The notes under the pieces were generated by a model. It did not search any database, was not told the DNA's origin, and saw only the letters and a program-made list of their open reading frames with translations. A DNA stretch of 22,023 nucleotides. Source: JAUXFK01 sp034189035 (GTDB lineage: Bacteria; Desulfobacterota; UBA8473). The stretch is from assembly GCA_034189035.1 (NCBI GenBank), contig JAXHVA010000072.1, positions 1 to 22,023 on the forward strand. Direction: 5' to 3'. The position numbers and the translations under genes are program-made. Shown in pieces: positions 14,129-22,023 of the stretch (position 1 is its first letter; each line of letters starts with the position of its first letter).

Positions 14129-16594
14129 ATGATCGGGTTATCTGTTTTTATACTTCTGATATTGGCAGTTATTTCCGTCCGAATGCTTTTAGATGTGAAA
14201 CGAACTGTGAATGGTTTGAGCGAGGAACGACACTTCCTTGCTTCTCACCTAGATTCCTTAAGGCACCAACTCGAAGAACTGATCGCTGCACTGAGACCAG
14301 AGCAAAAAATGCAAAAAGAGGAGGAAGAACCCGCAGAACCTCCTGCTCCTTCTCAATTCGAACCCGTCAAAAAAGAGGATATCGCAGCGTCAACAGAACT
14401 TACAGAACAAGAGGAGGTTGAGCCTCCGCGTGTTTGTGAAACGCTTACTTCTCAGTCCTCATCCGATGCTGTTTCCCAGGAAATAACAACGCCTCGTTTT
14501 CGCGAATCAAAGTTTGTTGAGTCCGCGCGAGAGATAATCCGGAAGATATGGAGCTGGATACTCGTTGGACAGGAGCATAGACCACAAGGAGTTACAATTG
14601 AGTATGCGGTCGCAAGTACCTGGCTTTTGCGTCTGGGAATAGCGGCAATTGTTGCCTGTATCGGCTTTTTTCTCAAATGGTCAATAGAGCGGGAATTGAT
14701 AGGCCCTTCAGCAAGGGTTGCTATCAGTATAATTACCGGTATTGGTATGCTGGTCCTGGGTATGAGACTTGTCGGCAGAAAGTATGATATCATCGGACAG
14801 GGTCTGCTTGGTGGCGGATTGCTTACACTCTACTTCAGTGTGTATGCGGCTGCGATTATGTATGGGCTCATGGTCATGCCCATTGCGTTTTGTTTGATGA
14901 TCCTTGTTACAATGACAGCAGGAATGCTGGCAATCCGGACGGATTCTTTGCTGATTGCGATTATAGGGATTGCGGGCGGGTATGTTACCCCTCTATTGTT
15001 AAGAACCTCTCCCCCGAATTTGCCGGTACTCTACTTTTATATCCTTCTGTTGGGTGTGGGTATTCTTGGAGTTGCGCACTACAAGCAGTGGCGTTTACTG
15101 AACTACCTGGGCTTTGTTTTTACGTATATCCTGTTCTTTGCTTCTCTTTCAAGCTATCATCGCTCTGACTTTCCCCTTGCCATATCCTTTTTGTCAGCAT
15201 TTTTTGTGATTCACAGCGCCATTGTTTACATCCACAATGTAGCAAAAACAGAGAGATCGACAACCCTCGAAATTATACACCTTGTTGTCAATGCCCTTGT
15301 CTATGCATTTGCAGGCTACTGGCTTATACAGGAAGCTCATGGCAGGCCTTACCCGGCGCTGATGTCGGTTGGCCTTGCAGTATTCTATGTTGCTCATGTG
15401 CATGTCTTTCTCAAAAGAAAGCTAATAGATCGAAAATTCCTTATTTCATTAATCGCGCTGGCAGGCGCATTTACTATGTGGACTCTCCCTTTGGTCTTTG
15501 AGAAGGAGTCCCTTACGATATCTCTTGCTTTGCTGGCACTCATGTTTCTCTGGCTCGGTCAGCGGCTGAACAACAACTTTATAGACAGTCTCGGATATCT
15601 CACGTATATCATTATCTTCTATCGGCTCTTGTTTCTCGATTTGCCGAGAAATTTTAGTGTTCATCCGAGCAACATACCCGCATCCATTTACTGGGAGCAA
15701 ATGGTAGAGCGTCTCTGGACTTTTTCCATCTCTATTGCTTCGGTTGTCAGTGCATTTTTCATACAGCGAAAGCGGTTGAAGACTGAGCACCATATGGCCA
15801 TTCAAAAAGAGAATGACATGCCGCAGTGTCTCGAAAAAAGCGTTACCAGCAATGTATTTTACTGGTTTGGTCTTCTCTTTGCATTTCTCTTCATCCATCT
15901 TGAGCTCAACGCAATGCTCGTATATGCAGAACCGTTGCGTCTGCCCATACTGACAATACTCTGGTGTACCATGAGCGCTTATTTCCTTTGGAAATACCTG
16001 ACTGCAGAAAAACCAGGCAGGATTATGTTTGTGGGTATGTGTGTCTTCTTGTTTATCGCTGTCTTGAAGCTCCTCTTTGTCGACCTTTCAACATGGCATT
16101 TCAGTGATAGGATGATCTATGATATCGAGTATCGAGCCTTGCATGCAGGTATGAGACTCATCGATTTTGGGTTCATTATTGGGATGTTACTCATGACCTG
16201 GTGGATATTAAGAGCAAAAGGCAGAGAAGAGGAGCTGTTGCCGGTTTTTGGCTATGGAGGGTTGTTTCTTTTTTTCCTGTACACATCGCTTGAGGTTAAC
16301 AGCCTCCTTTTCTGGAAACTCAAGGGTTTCCAGATGGGAGGTATATCTGTTCTGTGGGCATTGTTTGCAATCGGATTTACCTCGGCAGGGATATGGAAGA
16401 ACAGCCAGGCTCTACGCTATATCGGCCTTGTATTATTTGCAGTCGTTGCAGGCAAGGTCTTTTTGATTGATCTGGCACATATGGAAGTAATTTACAGGGT
16501 TGTCGCATTCATGATCGTCGGCATTGCACTGCTTTTTGGATCATTTGCCTATATTTACTCAGGTAAAAAATTCAAACAGGATGACTCTCAGTAG
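14129..16594 (+). CDS. DUF2339 polytopic membrane protein
   Basis: An intact 821-residue protein with GAGGTG 2 bp before ATG 14129. Layout: one N-terminal membrane helix (about 4-20), a predicted coiled coil (about 22-56, NGLSEERHFLASHLDSLRHQ), a Glu/Pro-rich linker (about 60-115), then from about residue 165 a long run of hydrophobic helices to the C-terminus, well over fifteen by eye. The segments GQGLLGGGLLTLYFSVYAAA and GIAGGYVTPLLL are typical of DUF2339. Members are large inner-membrane proteins of unknown function. They commonly neighbour a DUF3999 gene, as here, 39 bp downstream by the proposed start. The Gly-rich helices suggest a transporter-like or scaffold role, but no catalytic motif is visible. 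Function not assigned. Confidence 0.85.
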   Translation: MIGLSVFILLILAVISVRMLLDVKRTVNGLSEERHFLASHLDSLRHQLEELIAALRPEQKMQKEEEEPAEPPAPSQFEPVKKEDIAASTELTEQEEVEPPRVCETLTSQSSSDAVSQEITTPRFRESKFVESAREIIRKIWSWILVGQEHRPQGVTIEYAVASTWLLRLGIAAIVACIGFFLKWSIERELIGPSARVAISIITGIGMLVLGMRLVGRKYDIIGQGLLGGGLLTLYFSVYAAAIMYGLMVMPIAFCLMILVTMTAGMLAIRTDSLLIAIIGIAGGYVTPLLLRTSPPNLPVLYFYILLLGVGILGVAHYKQWRLLNYLGFVFTYILFFASLSSYHRSDFPLAISFLSAFFVIHSAIVYIHNVAKTERSTTLEIIHLVVNALVYAFAGYWLIQEAHGRPYPALMSVGLAVFYVAHVHVFLKRKLIDRKFLISLIALAGAFTMWTLPLVFEKESLTISLALLALMFLWLGQRLNNNFIDSLGYLTYIIIFYRLLFLDLPRNFSVHPSNIPASIYWEQMVERLWTFSISIASVVSAFFIQRKRLKTEHHMAIQKENDMPQCLEKSVTSNVFYWFGLLFAFLFIHLELNAMLVYAEPLRLPILTILWCTMSAYFLWKYLTAEKPGRIMFVGMCVFLFIAVLKLLFVDLSTWHFSDRMIYDIEYRALHAGMRLIDFGFIIGMLLMTWWILRAKGREEELLPVFGYGGLFLFFLYTSLEVNSLLFWKLKGFQMGGISVLWALFAIGFTSAGIWKNSQALRYIGLVLFAVVAGKVFLIDLAHMEVIYRVVAFMIVGIALLFGSFAYIYSGKKFKQDDSQ

Positions 16595-16600
16595 AGAGTC
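16583..16600 (+). other. Hairpin over the DUF2339 stop codon
   Basis: GACTCTC (16583-16589) pairs with GAGAGTC (16594-16600) around the loop AGTA, spanning the TAG at 16592-16594. The T-rich GTTTTCTTGTTT begins 9 bp later. It may attenuate transcription or affect coupling to the downstream gene. Too short to be sure. Confidence 0.3.
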
Positions 16601-16633
16601 GATCCTCAGTTTTCTTGTTTGCAAGGAGATGTG

Positions 16634-18010
16634 GTGAGAATACGAAAGACCATGGTGGTCGGTTTACTGGTTTATGGTTTGTGTGTGGGTACAGTATCAG
16701 GGATTACTAATATATCACAATTCCCTTTGATGAAAAGACTGAAGCCCTCCCAACACGAAAACAGGAAAATCGCATCTTTCGTCCTTGACGAAGATATCTT
16801 TGCTGCTGTGGATGACGAGTATTCAAATCTGCGTATATTCGACGATAAGGAGAGAGAGACCCCTTTTCTTGTTCGTTGTAAAAAGCAGACCAAGACAGTC
16901 GTTCGAGAATATCGTGTCCCTGTGAAGACCATTGCCGTAAAGCCATTATCCGATAACCGAATTGAGGTCATTGTTCAAAAGGAGGATAAGGAAGCCAAGA
17001 GCTTGGCTGAAGTTATTGCATTGTACACACGAGTGAAGAACTACGAAAAACAGGTCACAGTCTATGGCGGTTATGACCGTACTTCCTGGGAGCTGATCGC
17101 CAAAGACAGACCGATCTTTGATTATACAAAATACATTGATGTTCGAAACAACAGGGTGGAGATCAAACCCGGTCCATACGAATATTACAAAATCGAGATA
17201 TCAAATATATCAGAGTCTCAGCAGTCACCCCTTACAAGGATCGTACGCGAGATGAGAGGGGGGGCTTTATTCAAAAAAGTGGAGAAGACGAGCTTTAAAA
17301 AGGAAGATTTTCGGATTGAAAAGATCGTATTCTTTGAAAAGAAACAGTCTCTTTTAAGGCAAGAAAGAGTGATGCGGTTGTATTCCGTGAACAGTTTCAT
17401 TGCTGCAAATGAGCCGGAGAAACAGGAGACAATCGTAACTTTCGATACCTTTCGAACACCGGTGAGGGAATTAAAGATTTTGACAGAGGTTCCGAATTTC
17501 AGCCGTTCCCTTTTTATTGAGGGGTCTGATGAGGAAAAAGACGAGAAGGAATGGCACCCTATCACATCAGCAACAATAAGCTGTATCAACGCGGGAGAGT
17601 TTGAGCAGGATCGGTCAACAATCAAACTTGGCAGTCCATACCGTTACAGGCATTACAGAATTACGATCAGAAATTTTGACAGCCCTCCGCTCGAGATTTC
17701 CGGGGTCGAAGCGCGGGGCGAGACTCATGAAGTACTCTTTTTTCCTAATCCGATCAGAGCGTATCGAGCCTTATATGGCATGGAAGAGGCAAGGCCGCCT
17801 GCCTATGATATTGGCGCGGTATTGAAACACGCGGAGGCTGCGGATACGGATGTTTATTTCCCGGATGAACAGGAAAAGAACCCTTCCTACAGCCCGCCAG
17901 GAAGATCCAGCCTCTTTAAAGGCCAGGGATTACTTGTGCCTGCGCTCATATTAATGGTCATAACCCTAATCTGGCTTATTCTGAGATCTGTCAAACGATT
18001 GGATTCTTAA
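16634..18010 (+). CDS. DUF3999-like periplasmic protein with C-terminal membrane anchor
   Basis: The frame is open from TTG 16619, but GTG 16634 is preferred because AAGGAG (16623-16628) sits 5 bp before it. GTG 16631 and ATG 16652 are alternatives. The product is about 458 residues. It begins with a signal-like segment (VRIRKTMVVGLLVYGLCVGT, then VSG), followed by a long, beta-rich polar region (about 25-425) and a C-terminal helix (GLLVPALILMVITLIWLILR) ending in basic residues, so the bulk should be periplasmic. DUF3999 proteins pair with DUF2339 proteins in many Gram-negatives, and that pairing with the overall architecture is the main basis for the call. Blocks such as YEYYKIEISN and YRHYRITIRN suggest repeated discoidin-like or beta-sandwich units, an inference. 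Function unknown; a complex with the DUF2339 protein is plausible. Confidence 0.7.
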   Translation: MRIRKTMVVGLLVYGLCVGTVSGITNISQFPLMKRLKPSQHENRKIASFVLDEDIFAAVDDEYSNLRIFDDKERETPFLVRCKKQTKTVVREYRVPVKTIAVKPLSDNRIEVIVQKEDKEAKSLAEVIALYTRVKNYEKQVTVYGGYDRTSWELIAKDRPIFDYTKYIDVRNNRVEIKPGPYEYYKIEISNISESQQSPLTRIVREMRGGALFKKVEKTSFKKEDFRIEKIVFFEKKQSLLRQERVMRLYSVNSFIAANEPEKQETIVTFDTFRTPVRELKILTEVPNFSRSLFIEGSDEEKDEKEWHPITSATISCINAGEFEQDRSTIKLGSPYRYRHYRITIRNFDSPPLEISGVEARGETHEVLFFPNPIRAYRALYGMEEARPPAYDIGAVLKHAEAADTDVYFPDEQEKNPSYSPPGRSSLFKGQGLLVPALILMVITLIWLILRSVKRLDS

Positions 18011-18092
18011 TCGAGGTTCTACCATATTTTTCGTTTGTTTTCTATGCAGTTGAGTGGTATTATAGTAATTTCTCAAAAAGTCGGGGAACATG

Positions 18093-18280
18093 CCGTAGCC
18101 CCAGGGAAGCTTTCATTCACTCCTATGTGAATTTTGGGCGCATTCAAGGCACTCGGCTAAAATTCAAAAAAATCGGGCTCTCACCCTCAAACATTTTGAA
18201 TTTTTTAACGCCGAACACCTTGAATGCGTATTTCCCAAAATTCGCGATTTCGTTCATAAAAGCTTCCCTGTGAGCTACGG
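18093..18280. repeat. 188-bp imperfect palindrome (foldback element)
   Basis: Six perfect paired blocks in order: CCGTAGC (18093-18099)/18274-18280; GGGAAGCTTT (18104-18113)/18259-18268; GAATTTTGGG (18129-18138)/18234-18243; GCATTCAAGG (18140-18149)/18218-18227; TCGGC (18153-18157)/18210-18214; AATTCAAAA (18161-18169)/18194-18202. In total 51 paired bases, with small internal loops. A 37-codon minus-strand frame (MNEIANFGKYAFKVFGVKKF...) lies inside but has no ribosome site. It fills most of the gap between the DUF3999-like gene and resB. Possible MITE/foldback element or long hairpin terminator. Confidence 0.85.
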
Positions 18281-18405
18281 AAGTAAGTCTGTTTCCTGAA
18301 ATTATTGAGAAGTTATGTATTATAAAAAAACGGTAACAATTTAGCGCTATGAAATAGATGACTATCATCAAGCTTATAGATAGTATTGTTAGATAAGGAC
18401 AGTTT

Positions 18406-19542
18406 ATGAAGAGAATACGACGCGCCGTATTATGGGGGGCGATGATTTCTATCGTGTTCCTTATTCTCTTTTCTATATACGGGGCATTCATCGGGGCTGA
18501 ACGTGCCCAATCGTTTTTTAATTCAATACCGCTGACTGTTTACTGGGTGGCCTTTATTATCCTTCTCACTTTAGGGATAGGACTCTTTCAGCGTCTGCTT
18601 CGTACACCTGGATTGCTGCTTGTCCACCTGGGGTGTATCTGCGTTCTTGCTTGCGGGATGTGGAGTTCACAGGGAGGACATCAGATCCAAAAGAGATTCT
18701 TTGGCATAGACAAGATACGTACAGGCCAGATCGTTATTTATGAGGGGATGCAAGAGAAAAGAGTGATTCCGGATTGGGAAAAGCAGGTCACATTTGGCCT
18801 GAATCAAGATGATAAGCCTGTGATCTATGAGACTGGCTCAGGCCCCAGTTCTGTATTGCAAAATAACGACAAGAGAATATTCTCTTTGCCCTTTCAAATT
18901 AAGCTCAAGGATTTTCGGATCGACTATTATGATCCTACCCGGTTGTTTGTACGGGCAATGGATGGAAGGTTGTGGAAACTTGAGCCCATAGAAGAGGGAT
19001 CCAGGTTTGATTTGGGTGATGAGGTAGCACTGACAGTCCTGAAAGTATTCAAGAACCTGAAACTGAAAAGGAGCGGCAAAGAGTTTGTCGTATATGATTC
19101 TAAAGGCCACGGTTCCAATCCGGCACTTCGTGTTTTGCTCGAATACGCGGACGGCACCCAAGAAGAGCAATTTGCCTTTTCATTTTCAGTCGGGCATATG
19201 AATAAAACCAAGAGGTTTTTGATGCAATATCAGACGGAAGGAATGGTTAAGGACTACTTTAGCGATGTACAAATAATTGAGAACGGAAAGGCAATACTAG
19301 AAAAGACAATACAGGTCAATGATCCTCTGTATTATGACGGGTACCATTTTTATCAGCATTCTTATGATTCTCAAAACGGACAGTTCACAGTGCTGATGGT
19401 GGCATCGAATTCCGGACTTTATGGGGTATATGCAGGGTACTGGCTGATGGTGTTTGGAATGATATGGCATATGTGGATAAGCCGAGTGCTGAGACGCAAA
19501 AAGGTTCGGAGGAAAACCGAAGGAGGCCGCCATGGAGCTTAA
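18406..19542 (+). CDS. resB: ResB/Ccs1-type cytochrome c biogenesis protein
   Basis: An intact 378-residue protein. AAGGA lies 8 bp before ATG 18406. Membrane helices are at about 8-30, 42-60 and 66-84, followed by a large periplasmic domain (about 90-345) and a last helix near 345-362 (GLYGVYAGYWLMVFGMIWHM) with a basic cytoplasmic tail. The ResB fold is indicated by LLRTPGLLLVHLGCICVLAC and by YYDGYHFYQHSYD (about 308-320). In system II, ResB partners CcsA to carry haem across the inner membrane and join it to CXXCH apocytochromes. The ccsA start lies inside its last codons (11-bp overlap, 19532-19542), so the two are translationally coupled. Some members of the family are fused; here they are separate. 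Confidence 0.85.
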   Translation: MKRIRRAVLWGAMISIVFLILFSIYGAFIGAERAQSFFNSIPLTVYWVAFIILLTLGIGLFQRLLRTPGLLLVHLGCICVLACGMWSSQGGHQIQKRFFGIDKIRTGQIVIYEGMQEKRVIPDWEKQVTFGLNQDDKPVIYETGSGPSSVLQNNDKRIFSLPFQIKLKDFRIDYYDPTRLFVRAMDGRLWKLEPIEEGSRFDLGDEVALTVLKVFKNLKLKRSGKEFVVYDSKGHGSNPALRVLLEYADGTQEEQFAFSFSVGHMNKTKRFLMQYQTEGMVKDYFSDVQIIENGKAILEKTIQVNDPLYYDGYHFYQHSYDSQNGQFTVLMVASNSGLYGVYAGYWLMVFGMIWHMWISRVLRRKKVRRKTEGGRHGA

Positions 19543-20320
19543 GACAACTTTACAGGGGATACTGATATACATAGTGATGGGTTGGTATCTCACGGGTATG
19601 GTCTTCTCTTTGCTCAAGATGAAAAAGGCTGGAGACCTCTTCTTTGCTGTAGGGTTCGTTACAGCATGTGTTGCATATGCTTACCGCTGGTACCATGTTG
19701 CCCATTGGCCTTTACAAAACCTCTTTGAAGTCTTTTTGACTCTTGGACTCTTGATTTATCCCATCTCCGTGTTCTGCAAGAGGGTATTCTCTGTGAGGGC
19801 CGGGGCAGCAGATATGTTCATAGGTTTCATAGCCCTCTATCTTGCCGGATTTGTCTTCAGCGATGAACCCCAGAGGCTTCCCCCGGCATTGCAGAGCTGG
19901 CTTTTCGTTCCCCATGTGTCCGTGTATATGCTTTCCTATGTCTTTATGGCCAAGGCTGCGTTTCAGGCTGTATTTCAGCTCTCCTCTAGATCAAGTCCCA
20001 AGCAATCGAAGGTATATGAACAGGCAACGTATGACATGGTTATTTGTGGTTTCCCATTTCTGACCCTGGGGCTGATCCTGGGAAGCTGGTGGGGCAAAAT
20101 AGCCTGGGGAGACTATTGGGGCTGGGATCCCAAAGAGCTTTGGTCACTGGCGTCCTGGCTGGTATATCTAGGGTATTTCCATTTTCGATATATGTTTGGA
20201 AGGAAATACTCTCAACTAAACAGTATATGGGCTATTGCCGGAATAATGGTGATAATCATAACTCTTTTGTGGGTAAACCTGTCAAAGATATTCTCAGGAC
20301 TGCATAGCTATGCATCTTAA
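19532..20320 (+). CDS. ccsA: CcsA haem-handling protein, system II cytochrome c synthetase subunit
   Basis: An intact 262-residue integral membrane protein with strong ribosome site AAGGAGG (19520-19526) inside the end of resB. It has about eight hydrophobic helices. The haem-handling WWD motif is at about 191-205 (WGDYWGWDPKELWSL). Conserved histidines are H58 (AHWPLQNLFEV), H128 (VPHVSVYMLSY) and H258 (GLHSYA near the C-terminus), matching the paired axial ligands of CcsA. With ResB it builds the haem delivery and ligation site for c-type cytochromes at the outer face of the membrane, which implies the organism makes multi-c-type cytochromes or similar. The C-terminus ends 57 bp from the convergent RND gene, with a hairpin between. 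Confidence 0.92.
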   Translation: MELKTTLQGILIYIVMGWYLTGMVFSLLKMKKAGDLFFAVGFVTACVAYAYRWYHVAHWPLQNLFEVFLTLGLLIYPISVFCKRVFSVRAGAADMFIGFIALYLAGFVFSDEPQRLPPALQSWLFVPHVSVYMLSYVFMAKAAFQAVFQLSSRSSPKQSKVYEQATYDMVICGFPFLTLGLILGSWWGKIAWGDYWGWDPKELWSLASWLVYLGYFHFRYMFGRKYSQLNSIWAIAGIMVIIITLLWVNLSKIFSGLHSYAS

Positions 20321-20321
20321 C

Positions 20322-20342
20322 GGGGAAAAGAGCTGTTTCCCC
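20322..20342. terminator. Hairpin between convergent ccsA and RND genes
   Basis: GGGGAAA (20322-20328) pairs with TTTCCCC (20336-20342) around AGAGCTG, directly after the ccsA stop and 34 bp beyond the end of the RND gene. Its position fits a bidirectional terminator, but no T-run follows on either strand, so the call rests on location. Confidence 0.4.
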
Positions 20343-20376
20343 TGTAAATTCGATCAAAGGGTTTTGCTCAACTCCT

Positions 20377-22023
20377 TTATCTTCTGCCTTGTTTTGCCAG
20401 TCTCTTTTCTTCAATTGCACAGTAAAGTACAGGCACCAAAAAGACGGTAACCAGGACAACGGTCATCCCTCCAAATGAGGGTATTGCCATGGGGACCATG
20501 ATGTCCGAACCCCTGCCTGTAGAAGTTAAAACCGGTATGAGCGCTAAAATTGTCGTTGCAGAGGTCATCAGTGCCGGACGAATACGCCTTACCCCTGCTT
20601 CGACCGTTGCATTTCTCACGTCTTGAACTGTTTTCGGTCTCTCCTTATCAAACACTTGGTTCAGGTAGGTCGATATAATTACCCCATTATCACTGGCAAT
20701 ACCAAACAGGGCAAGGAACCCTACCCAGACAGCTACGGAAAGATTGAAATTTCTGATCTGGAACAGCTCCCGCATATCAATGCCGAAGAATGAAAAATCT
20801 AAGAACCAGTCCTGGCCATACAACCAGAGCATCAAAAAACCGCCGGACCAAGCTACAAAGATACCTGAGAATACCAGGAGAGTCACTGAAACTCTTTTAA
20901 ACTGGGTATAGAGGATTAAAAATATGATAACCAAGGCCAAGGGAAGTACAATAAGAAGTTTCTTTTGTGACCGCACTTGATTCTCATAGCTTCCTGCAAA
21001 GACATAACTCACGCCTGCCGGAATATCAAGTTCCCCGTTTTCTATTTTAGATTTCAAATACTTCTGGGCTGCTTCAACAACATCAACCTCAGCATAACCC
21101 GGTTTCTTATCAAATATAACATACCCCACCAGGAATGTGTTTTCTGATTTAATGACCATGGGCCCACGAACAAATTGAATCTCTGCAAGTTCGGTCAAAG
21201 GGATCTGCGCACCGTCCATGGCAGGGATGAGAATCTTCCCCAGTCCTTCTATAGTGTTTCTCAATTCACGCTGGTACCTCACGCGAACAGGATACCGTTC
21301 ACGTCCCTCAACTGTGTTGGTAATCCTCTTCCCTCCTATGGCGACTTCAATGATATCCTGAACCTGTCGGACATGTATCCCGTATCTGGCGATTTTTTCT
21401 CTATTGATATCAATCTCCAGATACGGTTTGCCCACAATCCGGTCAGCGATCACTGCAGAAGGCTCAATTGAAGGGACTTCCTTTAAATATTTTTCTATTT
21501 CATACCCGACCTTTTCAATTGTTTGCAGATCAGGGCCTCTTACTTTAACGCCCAAGGGAGCTCTCATGCCGGATTGGAGCATGACAATCCTGGCGGCAAT
21601 GGGTTGCAGTTTCGGTGCTGACGTTGTGCCGATCACTCTTCCAGCCTTGAGGATTTCATCCCAGATATCCTTTGGGGATTGGATGTGGTCGCGCCACTGA
21701 CGATACGGCCTGCCATCTTCATCAGGAATGAGCCTGTCGAATTCATCCCTTACAAACTCATTGTTTTTCTTATCGTATTGAAAATTGATTCGCTTTCCAT
21801 CCTTATCCACAATATATTCGGATTTATAATTGATGACCGTTTCGATCATTGATATTGGAGCCGGATCCAGGGGGGATTCGACTCTTCCCAGTTTCCCCAC
21901 TGCGGATTCAATTTCAGGTGCGGCCAGCAGCGCCTCAACCACCCCCTTCATATCGTAAAAGTCGACCGGCTCATCGGGAACAAGCCATGCACGCGGCGTT
22001 TGGACCGGATCAAGAACGCCGCG
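20377..22023 (-). CDS. CusA/CzcA-type heavy-metal RND efflux pump, C-terminal part (partial)
   Basis: The frame continues unbroken to the window edge (549 codons), so the first part of the gene is outside. Present are the second part of the periplasmic pore domain (GRVESPLDPAPISMIET near the edge; VMLQSGMRAPLGVKVRGPD, a position near the CusA metal-relay methionines; EGRERYPVRVRYQRELRNT) and then the last transmembrane bundle (QKKLLIVLPLALVIIFLILY; ALFGIASDNGVIISTYLNQV; PSFGGMTVVLVTVFLVPVLY). HME-RND proteins drive proton-coupled export of Cu/Ag or Zn/Co/Cd across both membranes with MFP and OMF partners. Between the DPAP block and VMLQSG the segment is long (about 95 residues, rich in Asp and Lys) compared with E. 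coli CusA. The acidic residue in the ASDNGV helix is Asp, where CusA has Glu. Metal specificity is not certain. The stop TAA is at 20377-20379. Confidence 0.88.
   Translation of the reverse strand, partial: RGVLDPVQTPRAWLVPDEPVDFYDMKGVVEALLAAPEIESAVGKLGRVESPLDPAPISMIETVINYKSEYIVDKDGKRINFQYDKKNNEFVRDEFDRLIPDEDGRPYRQWRDHIQSPKDIWDEILKAGRVIGTTSAPKLQPIAARIVMLQSGMRAPLGVKVRGPDLQTIEKVGYEIEKYLKEVPSIEPSAVIADRIVGKPYLEIDINREKIARYGIHVRQVQDIIEVAIGGKRITNTVEGRERYPVRVRYQRELRNTIEGLGKILIPAMDGAQIPLTELAEIQFVRGPMVIKSENTFLVGYVIFDKKPGYAEVDVVEAAQKYLKSKIENGELDIPAGVSYVFAGSYENQVRSQKKLLIVLPLALVIIFLILYTQFKRVSVTLLVFSGIFVAWSGGFLMLWLYGQDWFLDFSFFGIDMRELFQIRNFNLSVAVWVGFLALFGIASDNGVIISTYLNQVFDKERPKTVQDVRNATVEAGVRRIRPALMTSATTILALIPVLTSTGRGSDIMVPMAIPSFGGMTVVLVTVFLVPVLYCAIEEKRLAKQGRR

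Noticed and set aside
14452..14793. 113-residue minus-strand frame inside the DUF2339 gene
   Set aside because: Antisense shadow of a long, well-supported gene; no family similarity.
18144..18491. 115-residue minus-strand protein
   Set aside because: It crosses the long palindrome and the resB start, has no ribosome site, and looks like a by-product of the inverted repeat.
20377..21951. Start of the RND gene at the ATG near 21951
   Set aside because: The same frame continues upstream to the window edge with matching family sequence (PVDFYD before it), so that ATG is internal.

Overview
The window looks like a piece of an AT-rich Gram-negative bacterial chromosome. An anaerobic or microaerophilic lineage such as Desulfobacterota or a relative would fit. 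That placement is inferred from gene content only: system II cytochrome c maturation (ResB/CcsA), a heavy-metal RND pump, a DtxR-type metal regulator, IS1182-like transposases, and paired SNF2 helicase/SWIM genes. No rRNA, no complete tRNA and no CRISPR array was seen.

Positions 1-9400 are a graveyard. After the last 55 codons of prolyl-tRNA synthetase come decayed genes, each identifiable by motif but broken: a SWIM zinc-finger protein and its SNF2 helicase partner (minus strand, fused to each other by deletions), a tyrosine-recombinase fragment, a hybrid sensor kinase that lost its phosphoacceptor histidine, two DDE transposases, a second Hsp20, and a Phd/VapC-type toxin-antitoxin pair. Only two genes here look intact: a small carboxymuconolactone-decarboxylase-fold protein (6496-6840) and an Hsp20 chaperone (7883-8449) with a recognisable promoter.

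Positions 9400-11350 hold a gene-poor stretch with a 197-bp imperfect palindrome. It is followed by an intact 182-residue membrane protein with two paired-cysteine motifs and, directly downstream, a frameshifted YgbA-like gene (the 'nitrous oxide-stimulated promoter' family).

Positions 11355-13931 (minus) are a metal-homeostasis unit: a DtxR-family regulator followed by a P1B-type metal ATPase. An inverted repeat overlaps the predicted promoter, which suggests autoregulation.

Positions 14129-20320 (plus) carry two pairs of envelope genes: a DUF2339 polytopic membrane protein with a DUF3999-like partner, then ResB and CcsA, which together form the system II haem-handling and cytochrome c synthetase complex. 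A 188-bp imperfect palindrome separates the two pairs. The window ends inside a convergent CusA/CzcA-type RND metal-efflux gene (minus).

The most unusual items are the two long palindromes of similar size, the uncharacterised cysteine-paired membrane protein beside a YgbA relic, and the metal ATPase with a cysteine-containing insert in its ATP-binding domain.
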